A stretch of 64,000 bases of DNA from Podocnemis expansa. Lineage: Eukaryota; Chordata; Testudines; Podocnemididae. Both the position numbers and the translations under genes were made by a program. The notes below the pieces were generated by a model, which saw nothing but the letters and a program-made list of their open reading frames with translations, had not been told where the DNA came from and made no database searches. The stretch lies in assembly GCA_007922195.1 (NCBI GenBank), contig ML682221.1:356767-420766 (forward strand), read 5' to 3'. Shown one piece after another: positions 53,310 to 64,000 of this stretch. Within the stretch, counting starts at the first letter, position 1, and each line of letters starts with the position of its first letter.

Positions 53310-54127
53310 AACATGATTCTCCTGTGCAGGAAGCTAAATGCCATCTTAAAAAGGTGGGGAGGGAGAGGATGGTTGAGTAGGGAAGTTTTCCATTAGTAAG
53401 AAACATAATGAAGGAAAAGATGCAGGTCAGGAGAGCCTCCTCTCCCCCTCCAAACATTTTTCAGTACATGGGTCAGGGAGCTGGGGGCGTGGCATAACAG
53501 GTGCATTGCGATTTGGACATATCTTCCATTCAAAGTAAAGGAAGATGAGTGCCCACCAGGGCCCTGACCTCACTTGGTCATATAGGCCCTATTACAGTGA
53601 GGACAATCACACTGCAGCCCACACATCCACTGTGAGCTGTCATTCTTGTCAATTCCAAAACCTGCGCCCACATCCTAAAGTGGGAGGAAAAGCTCAGGTG
53701 CTTCTCCATTGGCTACCTGAAAGAAGCCGGTGGGGAATGTAGAGTTTTAAGGGAGATTATAATCCAATAAGGAGGACAGCATATTCAGAGCTGTGTAAGG
53801 AGTCTTTATTGAAAGAGAACTGAGAGAGAGAGGACCCAACAGACAGGTTTTCCTAGCACCTAAACGACTCTCCCATTTATCACTATGACAACCCCAATGA
53901 CCCTAGGTAGTCCAAAACACCACAGGGAAGCCTTGTCAATGTTAGGGCATTTATAGTTGAGCAGGAAGCTGCAGTCCCAGCACCAATACAGCCAGGCAGT
54001 GCCCATGTCAGCCTCCTGTAACCTGGGAATAGCAACTACCCTGCTGTTCCTAGAGAGGCTGTGCTGGGCCATGCTGCTGGTTGCCCTGTTGGAATGTAGC
54101 ATTATGGCAAACAATCTGCCGTATATC
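53310..54127. other. Non-coding stretch, nothing recognised
   Basis: No gene or repeat termini identified. Confidence 0.4.
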
Positions 54128-55500
54128 ATCACCTATGAGCCGAAAATTTTGTGCCTGAAAATTGGCTTGAAAATAGGCGCTCGGCTTATACTCAAGAGAA
54201 TACAGTAGACAGCCCCAGCCCAGGAGTTTCCCAGACCATGCGGCAGGCTGGAGCCCCAGTGTTGCCGGGCGGCCAGCTTGGGCAGTTGGCTGGGGCTGGG
54301 GCTGGAGTAAGGGGAGGACCCCGGCGTCTGGAGCAGCCACAAAAGGGGGCCCCGGGGGGTCGCCCTGGACATTGAGGGGGGGATTCAGGGAGGCTAGGGA
54401 AGCGGTGTCAGGGACAGGGGGCTGGGGAGGGGGGAGGGGAGTTGGGGAAAGTGATGGGATGGCCGGGAGGGTTGGGGGGGGGGGTCAGGGAGGCCAGGGA
54501 AGGGGCGGCAGGACTCGGGCATGGGAGGGTGTCAGGGAGTGCAGGAAAGCAGCAGGAGAACCCAGGGACTTTGGGGAGCCCAGGGAAGCAGCGACAGGGA
54601 CTGGGGATTGGGGGGGGGCACCTGGCAGGCTGGGAAGAGTGGCAGCAGGGGTTGGGGGGTGACAGGGAAAGGGTGTTGGGGAACATGGGAGCAACAGCAG
54701 GGAACTGAGAAGGAAGCAGGGGGGCAGCAGTGAAGAGCTGGGGGGGCAGCAAGAGAAGCAGGGGGGGCAGCAGTGGGGAAGGGGCAGAGAAGTGGGGCAG
54801 CAGTGAAGAACCAGCGGGGCAGCAGTGAGGGAAGAGGCAGAGGAGGGGGGCAGCAGGAGGAGTAGGGGGCAGCAGTGGGGAAGTGGCAGAGTGGGGGGGG
54901 CAGCAGGTAGCAGTGAGGGAAGAGCGGAGTAGGTAGGAGGGGGCAGTGAGGAGGGGGCAGTAGGAGCAGCAGGGGGCAGCAGTGAGAAAGGGGCAGAACA
55001 GGGGGGCAGCAGTGAGGGAAGGTCAGAGCAGGTGGGAGCAAGGGGGCAACAGTGAGGAAAGGGTGCAGCAAGGGGCAACAGTGAGGTAAATCAGAAGTGA
55101 GCAGGGGGCAGTGGTGGGGAGGCAGTAGGGGTGACAGCAGTGAGGAAAGGGCAGGGCAGGGGGCAGCAGCAGGAAACTGAAAAGTGAGCAGGGGTGTAGC
55201 AGTGAGGAAAGGGGGCAGCAGGGGTGAGGGAAGTGAGGAAAGGGCAGAGCAGGAGGGCAGGAATGAGGAATGGACAGCGGGGGGTGGGGTAAAGGAAAAG
55301 CAGCAGCAGAGATTTTGGGGTAGGGAAGCTGTCAGAAACTTTAGATGAAGCCAGCATCAGTGGGTGGGAGGTTAGGGGGTGAAGGCCAAAAGGGGACCTC
55401 AGCTTATACCTGGGTCACCAATTTTAGCTTCTTTTTTGGGCTCAGAATTGGGGGGTCGGCTTGTGCCTGGATCGGCTTATACCCGATTATATACGGTATT
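54128..55500. repeat. G-rich minisatellite between direct CGGCTTATAC...GTA motifs
   Basis: 54360-55330 consists of imperfect 15-35 bp units (GGGGCAGCAGTGAGGAAAGG and variants) with extreme purine skew on the plus strand. Its open frames are repeat artefacts. It is bounded by TCGGCTTATACTC...ACAGTA (54180-54210) and TCGGCTTATACCC...ACGGTA (55470-55500), which look like right ends of a palindromic MITE family. Confidence 0.65.
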
Positions 55501-56140
55501 TCAGCAGAACTGTTGGCAGCATTTGTGGTCTCAATGCAACAGAACAGCTCAACTGATGGCAGGACTCATCACACACTTTGGCTGCACAAAGTTTAGGCTC
55601 TTGGACTCCTATTCTTATATCCTACTCGGAGCTACTGACTTGACCCCCGTTTGGGATCCAAATTTACCTTGATTGGTCCACATACCCCTTTTTTGCTGCC
55701 ACCCATCAATATGATAGGTCCACATGTCACCAGGCATTGCCATCCGTCAAGGTGTCAGGTTTGCCTGGGGCATCACCTTTTGCTTTGGCCAAAACATCAC
55801 CTTTATCTCCTCAGTGCCAGGCTGACCCAGAAACCCCTTCCTCAAGGTATTTTTACATTTTTCATTCTTATTATTGGCAATTTCATTTATTTCTTGCCAA
55901 CTTCGGTGAAGTTGAACTTTTTGCAACGTGCCTCTTGTCAGCTTGACCATACATGTAGTTCAGGCCCACTTTTTGGATTATTTTGTTAGGCCTTTGGCCA
56001 GCACTTGGGCATTTCTATTTATCTCTTCTATTTTGACCTTTTACTTTCTCCTACAAAGAGGACTCAGGGCCCTAGGCCCCAGTCCACCAGTGAGCCCCAC
56101 AAACCTGGGGCCCCAGCCCCTCACCAGTGAGGACACTCAC
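55501..56140. other. Non-coding stretch, nothing recognised
   Basis: Moderately AT-rich. Short frames only. Confidence 0.4.
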
Positions 56141-56475
56141 CAGGGGCGTTACTGGTGCCGGGCACATGAGGTCCTTGCCCTGAATCCTGGTGCCAGTGCC
56201 CCAGGTCCTGCAGGGCCCCTGCCTCTCCCGGTTTCCAGCTGCATTGGGCCGGAGATCGGGGGCCCAGCCTCCCGCAACAGCGGCGGCCACTTCCCTAAGG
56301 CCAGGAGGCCCCGTCCCCAGTCGGGGATCCTGGGCCCAGCCGCTTCTGGCCTCTTCTGAGGCTGGGCGGCCCTCCGGCCATGGCTGCCACTCCCCACCCG
56401 GGGGCGTGGCCTGCGGCCAGGAGGCGGGGCCTGTGCCTGTGCCCCAGGTCCTTCGCCGGGGCAGCGACGCTTCTG
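56141..56475. mobile_element. hAT-type MITE (CAGGGGCGTTACTGG), perfect target duplication
   Basis: 335 bp. Left CAGGGGCGTTACTGG; right reversed CAGAAGCGTCGCTG. The 8-bp target duplication ACACTCAC is at 56133-56140 and 56476-56483. Very GC-rich. Sister copy at 58329-58662. Confidence 0.75.
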
Positions 56476-57289
56476 ACACTCACCACCCCACCTGGCACCA
56501 TGGCCCCCTACCTGTGCCCCCAGGGCCCTCCCAGGGGCAGCAGCGCCGACCAGCACAGGATAATGAATGCCAGCCAGCCCCATCCCTGCAGTGGAGTGAT
56601 GAGTTTCACTGGCCCGCCCCCACCCTCAAGGGTGGAGCAACCAGCCCAAGGGCAGGGTGGGAGCACAGAGTCCAGCCTCCAGCTCAGGGTGGCCCTGCTG
56701 CCCCTGCCCCCTATGCCAGCAGGGCACATGGCTTCCAAATGTGGGGGGAGCCCTGGGCAAGTGCCCCATAGGCCCAGCATGAGGTAATCTGCCCCTGCAT
56801 ATTGGGGCTCTAGCATGACAGAAGCTGATTGCTTTGGTGGATTCAAAGGGGCAGCGGTGTTAGTCTAGTAAAGCAAAAAAAAGCAAGGAGTCTTGTGGCA
56901 CCTAAAGACTAACAGATTTATTTATTGCATGAGCTTTTGTGGGAGAAAATCCCACTTTGTCAAATGCTTTGAAGAGGGGGAATTTACAGAATGGGATGAA
57001 AATAAATGCAGGGGAGTGTAAGACATGGGATCAGGTCATACTGCAACAGCAAATCAGAGCATTTGTAAAGATTCAGACTCTAGGAAACAGCACATAGAGG
57101 GAGGGTGAAGTCAAATTACCTGTTATAATATGAAAAGAATCCATAGTCACAATTAAATCCTGCATTCACATAATCTAATCTGCATATTAGTTCAATTTCA
57201 GCTGTTTCTCTTTGAAGTCTAGATGTTCCACTCATTTTCTTGAGGACCATTGTTAACAAATCATCAGTGGAGTGATTAGGAAGATGGAA

Positions 57290-57730
57290 GTGCTCAGCAA
57301 CTGGTTATTTTTGGTGTGCATGTGTTGTGATTTCTGATGTCAGTTTTGTGCCCATTTATTCTTCTGTATAGGGACTGTCCTGTTAATCCAATGTATAAGG
57401 CATGGGGGTATTTCTGGCACATGATGGCATAAATCATATTAACGGATGAGCAGGTGAATGACTCTTTGATGGTGTAGCTGGCTTGATTAGACGCTTTGAT
57501 GGTGTTTTTTGTGTAGATAGACAAAATTGTCAGCGTGATTTGTTGCAGGGATATGTGCCTGCTTTAATGTTTCTGTTCTTAGGGCTGTAGTTGCTGGTGA
57601 GTATCTGTTTAAGGTTTGGAGGTTGTCTGTAGGCGAGGAAAGGTCTGTCTCCCAAGTCTAGAGAGAGTGAGGGGGTCATCTTTTAAAATAGGCTGTAGGT
57701 CCTTAACGATCTTTTGTAGAGTTCTGACTT
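57290..57730 (-). pseudogene. Penelope GIY-YIG endonuclease domain and linker (remnant)
   Basis: The open frame 57294-57524 encodes a GIY-YIG nuclease core: MIYAIMCQKYPHALYIGLTG, then QSLYRRINGHKTDIRNH, preceded by IKASNQASYTIKESFTCSSV. Upstream, with frameshifts, are DLQPILKDDPLT and a Cys-region linker typical of Penelope proteins. Frameshifts and loss of the downstream Glu region make it inactive. Confidence 0.8.
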
Positions 57731-57750
57731 GAGGGTTGAATGTGGTGAGC

Positions 57751-58325
57751 TTCCTGAAAACACCATCCTGGCCACTATGGATGTAGGAGCTCTTTACACC
57801 AACATCCCACAGAAGGATGGATTACAAGATACTAGAAGAACCAACCCAGATGGTGCCACAGCACAGCTTGTGACTGAACTTTGTGACTTTGTGCTCACCC
57901 ACAACCATATCAGATTTGAGGATAATATATACATCCAAGCCAGTGGCACTGCTATTGGTATCGGCATGGCCCCACAATATGCCAACATTTTTATGGGCAG
58001 CTTAGAACAACATTTCCTCAAGTCTCATCCCAAAGCACCTCTCCTCTGCTTATGCTACATTTATGACATCTTCATCATCTGGACCCATGGCAGGGATGCT
58101 CTTGAAGATTTCCACAGAGATTTCAACAATTTCAACTCCACAGTCAAACTTATCCTGGAACACTCCACACAGGAAATCCACTTTCTGGACACTACAGTAC
58201 AGATTAGAGGTGGACACATCAACACCACTGTATACCGAAAACTTACTGCTTGGTATAGTTATCTACCTCCTTTGAGCTTCCAGCCTAAACACACCACACG
58301 ATCCATTGTCTACAGCCAAGCCCTA
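57751..58325 (+). pseudogene. Penelope-like reverse transcriptase (remnant)
   Basis: Reverse transcriptase domain in one frame: TMDVGALYTNIP (motif A Asp), GTAIGIGMAPQYANIFMG (motif B), YIYDIFIIWTHG (motif C), EIHFLDTTV and TTVYRKLT. Motif C normally has two adjacent Asp (YIDDIF); the first is Tyr here, which would abolish activity. After the MITE the frame resumes with DLYQAFLK and DRARRVPC. The N-terminus is truncated. Confidence 0.85.
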
Positions 58326-58328
58326 AGA

Positions 58329-58662
58329 CAGGGGCATCACTGGCGCTGGGCACGCCAGGGCACGTGCCCCGAGCCCCAACACCAGTGCCCTGGATCTCCG
58401 GCCCAATCGGGCTAGAGATCCGGGGCCCAGTCGCCAGCGGCTGCTGCGGCCTGGTCCCCGGCTGGGGATCTGGGGCACAGCCACAACGGCCCCATCTCCA
58501 GCCAGGGATGCTGGGCCTGGCCACCCGTGGCGGTCCCGGCTCCCGCCGGGGATGCGGGGCCTGTTGCTTGCAGCCGCGCGGCAGCGCGCAGCCCTATCCC
58601 TGGCCAGGGGCGGGGCCTGGGCCCATGCCCCCGGTCCCTCACCCCCCCCAGTGATGCCCCTG
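58329..58662. mobile_element. hAT-type MITE (CAGGGGCATCACTGG) inside the Penelope RT, perfect target duplication
   Basis: 334 bp. The terminal inverted repeat CAGGGGCATCACTGG is perfect over 15 bp. The 8-bp target duplication CCCTAAGA is at 58321-58328 and 58663-58670. GC-rich, no coding capacity. Confidence 0.9.
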
Positions 58663-58860
58663 CCCTAAGATATAACTGCTAATGCTCTGATCCCACAGAC
58701 AGAGATGGACATCTTCAGGATCTCTATCAAGCTTTCTTAAAACTACAGTGCCCATCTGTGGAAGTAATGAAACAGACTGACAGAGCCAGACGGGTACCCT
58801 GCAGGCAACCACTATAGGAAAGGTCCAGAAAAGAAAACAATAGAACACCACCGGTCACTA

Positions 58861-59334
58861 GCCCCTGCCTGGAGGATTCAGGACTTGCTTGAAATCAATT
58901 CTATGTGAACCCCACCATGGCAACTTGGCAGGTAACCCCGGCTCCTGATGTCCCAGACCATCAGTTGCTCTCCCTGGAAAAGTTTGTAGGATCCTTGCTG
59001 TGAAAACCTGATCACCATGTTAAAGGAACACTGTCACCTTGAAATACAATCTGCCAGACTTTCATTCACACTAAAGTCCCTTTATTTATATCACTCCAGC
59101 ACTGCATCCACTGCTGTTCAAAACCATGAGAAAGGCCCCCAAAATCATGAGATTTCAAAAAAATAATAGTTCTGGGGTTTAGTTTGGCTTGATTTTTTGC
59201 TCTGACTTTCTGGTTTCTGGGCTTCTAGGTACACTAAAATCACATTTTCAACCAGCCCAACCCTTTCAAAAAACCCAAGCATCTCATTTAATCGCCTGAC
59301 TTCAAGACCTGGGGCTTGAAGGAAAAACACTAAA
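58861..59334. other. Non-coding stretch, nothing recognised
   Basis: Short frames only, no motif. Confidence 0.4.
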
Positions 59335-59720
59335 AATCATCAAATGTCTTGTAGCACCTTAAAGACTTTGTCAGTTGCAGCCCACAAAAGCTAATACCTC
59401 AAGAAATGTATTAGTCGTGAACAGGGGTCTCAAACTCAAATCACCAGGAGGGCCGCATGAGGACTAATAAATTAGCTCAAGGGCCACATCACTGAAACCT
59501 TTTCATACAGAGATATTGCAAATATCAGTAACAATAGTGTGATTGCAGGTTGCAGGAAATAGGTTTAAGGGCCGCATGTTTCAGATCCCTGGTCTTGAAG
59601 GTGCCACAGGACTGCTGTTGAAAGGACAATAACTAATAAAGACTTCAGGTCTCTGTGCAGAGAAGCAGCAGTGACATCTAGTCGTCAGATTCCAAAGAGG
59701 CAGCCATGTTAATCTAGTTC
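59335..59720. mobile_element. Degenerate Penelope-tail-like repeat with nested hAT MITE
   Basis: GTCTTGTAGCACCTTAAAGAC and AAGGTGCCACAGGACTG flank a 170-bp hAT MITE. Another terminus-like CAGCCATGTTAATCTAGTTC follows at 59702. Confidence 0.5.
59422..59591. mobile_element. hAT-type MITE (CAGGGGTCTCAAACTC)
   Basis: 170 bp, CAGGGGTCTCAAACTC to CAGATCCCTG. Flanks GTCGTGAA (59414-59421) and GTCTTGAA (59592-59599) match 7 of 8. Confidence 0.75.
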
Positions 59721-61869
59721 AGTAAAACATTGCTAGAGTACAGGCAATGTAACAACTGTGTAACACAAATGCTAGGGATGTTGGATTCCAAAGTGTTTTA
59801 CAAACCATGTTGTCCTCATAGGAATCATTTCCCCCACTACTGAAATGCAGCCATCTAGCAGCATGGTCACAGGTGAGACTAAACCCAGGATTCCTTTTAT
59901 GGGCCAGCTCCCCTGTGCCACCCAGAACGAGAATTGGTGTTACCCTGGCTGCATAGAGCCATATTTCCCCACCCCTGCACTGAGACTCTGCCAGTGCAGG
60001 GGAGGGTGAATTAGCTCAGGTGTGGATGGGTTATCCAGCTGGCATCATGGGGTGAGTGTTGCCTAGAGCAGGAATCTAAGGGAATTCCAGCCTGTTACAA
60101 CACATTCACCCCACCTACCCCCTATTCTGCACTTCCCAGCATTTCATATTGAATGTTATACAAGGCATAAGCTACATTCAGGAGTGACAAGGATTCAGGA
60201 GTGACCCCCCTGGCAGGGATGTGGATGGGTCTGCCTTAGATCCAGCATAGGGAGTGCTGCCTGATGTATAGTGTTGGACAGAAGTTTGCTAATGTTCAAA
60301 TGCACAACATTTGGGAAAGGCCAGGCAGACACTTAACAACAGTTTTACCAGCTGGGCTATGCATATTTCTACTCTGTCAACAAAGACCTTGCTATAGCTG
60401 CTCTTGTACCTACAGTAAGGGGAGAAGCTGACCTGTTGATGTAGGTAATCTCAGGGGCAGCACTGTCAATACAGACAACCTCTTAATTGAGGGATCAGTA
60501 ACCCAAAAGGTAAGAAAAGCCATTTTTAAAAAATTCCTTCAGTAACCAAGCGTTTTGACAACCAGGGGGTGTAGTATCCAGGTGGGGGGAGGGTGGGGTG
60601 CAGGCAGCCTGGACTGGGCACCTGCTGCAGCATCCCGTGGTGGGACAGAGGGGTGGAGCCCAGAACCAGGGGTGGACCACACGCAGTGGCAAGTGGAGGC
60701 CTGAAGAGGTAAGGGGTCAACCGAAGAACTGCATGGACTTTCTAGAGGCTAAACCATCCATCTAAGTAGTGTTCACCCTAAATCCTTGTGATGCTTTACA
60801 ACCAGGCAGCTGTGACCCAGCTCTTGAGTGGAACGACCGTGTGTGTCTACATGGCATGATAGATCAGATCATCCAGGACTGTCTCTATGGGCAGGCAGGG
60901 CCAAGGGTGATAGGGCCTTTGGGGCCCTCGGACCTGCCAATGCTCCTGCCCCACTCGAGCTGACTGGTCCACTCACTGGGCTGAGTCACGTGCTACGTAG
61001 CCTCCAGCATGGCCCTGGAGGCTGCACTGGAACCTACACTGTGTGCCAGCCTGCCCCAGTGCCACTGAGGTAGTCCAGCCAGAGCACAGGGCACAGCGGG
61101 ACCCTAGGCTGAATGGGAACCACAAGTGGGGACTCCCAGGCCTCCTGTTGTGGGTTCCACTAGGACACAGGGCAGTTGCCCCTCCTGCCCCCCAACAATG
61201 GCCCTGAGACCAACCCCATTTTTAGTCTTGAACAGGCCACGCACCTGCTATTTGTTTCCTCCTGTGGATTTCCTCTTTTATGGAATTTGCAACTTCTCAC
61301 TTTGCACCTGGCTCCATTTCCAAATATAGCAGGAGACAGCCTGAGTTAGCATCTCCCCACATGAAGTATCTGGGGCACATCACCTGCTGGTGACCTGCCT
61401 TAACTCCAAGACCTTAAAAGGCATCCTTTTCAGTATAGATAGAGCTCCTTACATATTACCTGTACAGATGTCTTTCAGTGAGTATGACAACACCTCAGTT
61501 ACTGGCTTTAGGCCATGACCTCACATGCCTTGTTTTGGTGAGCCAGTTAAGTGTCCTAGACTCATATTTCATCAAGCAATGGTCAAGTGTAAACTCCTCA
61601 GGCACTATAACAACTTAAGCATGGAGACAGGCTTCAGGGATACTCCAATCTGTCTCATTACCCCGCCTGAGCCTGCCTTTGTGATAGATGGTTTATTCCA
61701 GCCAGAAGCTCAGCAACGTGCAGGTTACCCACAGCCCCAAAGGTCCACTCACTTACCCTGTAACAACTGCAGCACTTGTATCCAAAGACAGGACTTGTAT
61801 CCATTTATTATAACAGCCTTTATTTTCTTTTTAATATATTTAGCAGGGTAAAGCAGATAATGATGTGCA
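59721..61869. other. Non-coding stretch, nothing recognised
   Basis: No splice-supported coding sequence, no repeat termini. Open frames of 60-110 codons lack domain motifs. Confidence 0.45.
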
Positions 61870-61919
61870 TGCGGGCGGGCGCGGGCGGGCGCGTGCGCAC
61901 GCGCACACACACACACACA
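61870..61919. repeat. Compound (GCGG)n/(GC)n/(CA)n microsatellite
   Basis: GCGGGCGGGCGCGGGCGGGC, then GCGTGCGCACGCGC, then (AC)n. Alternating purine-pyrimidine and G-runs favour Z-DNA and possibly quadruplex. Confidence 0.85.
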
Positions 61920-62129
61920 AGCTACAATCTTAAGTTTCAAAAGTGCCAATAAGAGTGATACTTAAACTTCCGTGACTCAGCAGTGATCAACATTACCCAA
62001 AAGAGTCACAGATGTGTGAATTCATTGTTTTGTTTACTACAGGGCTATTTGTACTTAAACAGTACAACAGAAATAGCATAGGGGCTAGCACTACTGCTTA
62101 ATTTGCAAAAGAGCCTGGGTTTAAGCCCC

Positions 62130-62195
62130 AGGGGGTTGAACTCCATGGTCTCATGAGGTCCCTTCCAACCCTATGGTTCTGTTCTAGTCTATAAA
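62130..62195 (+). mobile_element. CR1 LINE 3' tail
   Basis: GGGGGTTGAACTCCATGGTC, TCATGAGGTCCCTTCCAACC, TATGGTTCTG: the CR1 3' end in forward orientation. Confidence 0.65.
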
Positions 62196-62402
62196 TATTT
62201 AATTTACAGTGCATTATTCTCCCAGCAAATGTTAGTAACTCTGTGCAATTGATAGTTTAATGGTTACCAACACAGGAAAAACACTCAGTGCATTTTAATA
62301 TCATGTGCTGCAAAGAGCCACAGAAGACTTTTTTTTTTAAAGGGAGTCACTTGTGGCATATGAGTAACAGTCTGAGTATCACTGATCTACATTAAGCTCC
62401 AT

Positions 62403-62761
62403 GGCTGTGTTCACACACAGGCATTATTTCAATACAAGTTGTGTCGAAACAACTTGTATCGAAATAATGCCTTATTTCGAAATAACTTAATTCAAATTAA
62501 CAGTTTGTTAATTCGAATTAAGGAAAAAAGCTCAAAGCGAAATACCAGTTTCAGGCAACAGTTATTTCGAAAGAAGTCACTGTTGTTTCGAAACATGTTC
62601 GGACAGCATTGTTTCAAAACAATTGTTTTGAAACAACATTGTTTCGTCCCCACATAGGGTTTAAGTTGTTTCGAAACAACCGTGCGTTGTGTGAACAGGG
62701 TATTTCTTATTTCGAAACAACCTCTGTTGTTTCGAAATAAGACTGCTGTGTGAACACAGCC
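62403..62761. mobile_element. Harbinger-type MITE, CAT target duplication
   Basis: 359 bp. Left GGCTGTGTTCACACA; right reversed GGCTGTGTTCACACA, an exact inverted repeat. CAT flanks both sides (62400-62402, 62762-62764). The interior is filled with TTATTTCGAAATAAC and GTTGTTTCGAAAC palindromes. The best-preserved copy here. Confidence 0.85.
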
Positions 62762-62764
62762 CAT

Positions 62765-64000
62765 GTGTCCTTGAGGTCTGGCCCAGGCTGAGGAACTGGG
62801 AATCTTTCACCTCTGCCTAGGACCCCTTCCCTCCAGAGTCCAAGCAGCACAGAAGACAGGATTCCTTCCTGTTAACAGTTTGTATCCCACCTCTTCCTGT
62901 GCTCCATGCTGCTCAAGATCAGCACTTCACACTAGTTAATGCTACTCTCCTCTTTATTGGTTTTCACAGGCCAAGAGGCACCTAAAATAAATGCCTTAAC
63001 ATCACCTTTCAGTGTAGGACCTGGGTATCAGAAGTGAGATTAATGCCTACTTTGCCTACTAATGCTTATACACAGTCCATAAAGGCTAAGCACATTGTTA
63101 TCATTCTAACAGCTACTTTAGCACACATGTGAGCCAGCCTGGCCCCAGCTGTGTACTTCTCAGTGACCCACAGAACCACAGAGACTTTGGCATTTGTCAG
63201 CCCATTTTTTCCAGGACCAATTCTACAATGCTCCTGTTATCAGCCCCTTTCCACTTCAGTCTCCTTTCTGTTTGTGAACATATCACGTTTGGTGCAGATC
63301 CAGTGCCTCCTACTGGTGCACTCCAAGCTGCTGATCCCACCCCGGTTGTCCAGATATGCACAGTCACTTGCTCCTTCTATCCAGAACCTGCAAAACAGAA
63401 GTCACAGAGCTGGAGGCAGGCAGGAGTTGGGTTTTTCCCATCAGTCACAGATAGAGGGAGACATTCCTACAGTGCAAGAAGTGGTTGCAGTGACCACTCC
63501 TCAGGATTCCCCTTTCTGCAGTAGCAACAGGCCCCAGCCCAGCCCCCAGCAGACAGGGGCAATTAGAAAGGGGGAAGTGGGACAGCAGAGCCAAGGGAGG
63601 GTCTAAGATCAACTGGCCTCCAAGGAGTCTTTATACTGCTGGGATATTTTCACCCCAGTTCCTGCCCCACACATACAGCCAGGGTTCAAAGGACCCCAGC
63701 TGGCCCAACCCAGCTGGATGAGTGTCAGCAAGGCGAGAGGCAGCAGTAAAGACACACAGAAGAGGCGGGTGCAGGACACCCTGGGCAGATTTCATCAGTC
63801 ATCAGGGCAGACAGGGTGGGGAAGGGCCGGAGTGAAATGCCAGCAGCACTGGGACTGCAGAACAATCCTAACAACATGATGTGATCCCAGTCAGTCACAC
63901 GGCATTTCCTGTGAGACCTAGAGGGCAGCATGTCAGAACCGGAAATCTAGGGCCATAGGCAAATCCTGCCATATGGCCCCATCCAGGTTACCCAATAGGC
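62765..64000. other. Non-coding stretch to window end, nothing recognised
   Basis: Overlapping open frames at 63129-63606 have no recognisable domain and no clear splice context. Confidence 0.4.

Larger units (their letters stand above)
56844..58860 (-). mobile_element. Penelope-like element with inverted 5' segment
   Basis: 56844-57750 is the 3' part of a Penelope-like element on the minus strand (linker, GIY-YIG endonuclease, 3' tail ending TAACACCGCTGCCCCTTTG). 57751-58860 is its reverse-transcriptase part on the plus strand, interrupted by a hAT MITE. The RT part stops at KENNRTPPVTS, where the inverted part takes up with LTTFNPQVRTLQ, so both derive from one copy. Confidence 0.8.

Noticed and set aside
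54485..55078. Pro/Ser/Leu-rich open frame of 197 codons on the minus strand
   Set aside because: It is a translation of the purine-rich minisatellite; several frames are equally open and there is no signal, domain or splice context.
63129..63606. Two overlapping open frames of 131 and 151 codons near the window end
   Set aside because: No recognisable domain, no splice-supported structure, and the two frames overlap each other. Chance open frames are the simpler explanation.

Overview
This is intron- and transposon-rich vertebrate DNA. The mix of CR1 LINE 3' ends, a tRNA-type SINE, DIRS tyrosine-recombinase retrotransposons, Penelope-like elements, RTE LINE and dense Harbinger and hAT MITEs fits a sauropsid, most likely a turtle. 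That assignment is inference from repeat style, not a database match. No bacterial-type operons, CRISPR arrays or tRNA/rRNA genes were seen.

Genes. Two five-exon pancreatic trypsinogen genes lie on the minus strand (787-4068 and 31936-35218). They are near-identical members of a tandem duplication with a period of about 31.15 kb. Both look intact: signal peptide, acidic activation peptide before IIGG, His57/Asp102/Ser195 triad, Asp189 specificity residue, canonical splice sites, TATA box, AATAAA signal and a conserved PTF1-like pancreatic motif. A third gene, on the minus strand at 42203-44518, is the 3' part of a TRIM-like B30.2 (PRY-SPRY) gene. It has a characteristic 23-nt exon and a one-base frameshift, so it is probably a pseudogene or carries an assembly error.

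Layout. 1-6.35 kb: trypsinogen unit A. 5.8-10.15 kb: remnant DIRS element (gag, RNase H, recombinase N-terminus) cut by MITEs and an LTR-like repeat. 10.2-31.1 kb: nested mobile-element debris (Penelope tails, hAT and Harbinger MITEs, LTR-like repeats, RTE LINE, a 1.1-kb hAT element with a transposase remnant, CR1). 31.15-37.8 kb: trypsinogen unit B. 36.9-40.15 kb: the partner DIRS copy, keeping both inverted termini and the C-terminal half of the recombinase. 40.66-41.82 kb: Harbinger derivative. 42.2-44.5 kb: B30.2 gene. 46-49 kb: LTR-like and hAT repeats. 49.6-53.3 kb: a two-gene Harbinger transposon (transposase plus Myb/SANT protein), both genes decayed. 54-55.5 kb: G-rich minisatellite. 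56.1-58.9 kb: a Penelope-like element with a twin-priming-type inversion. 59-64 kb: MITEs, a Z-DNA-prone microsatellite and sequence in which I recognise nothing.

The strongest second-look items are a dense block of substitutions confined to the active-site 99-loop between otherwise near-identical trypsinogens, the inverted Penelope element, Harbinger elements with three different non-TWA 3-bp target duplications, and complementary halves of one DIRS recombinase surviving in the two duplication units. I did not find a convincing wholly new biological system.
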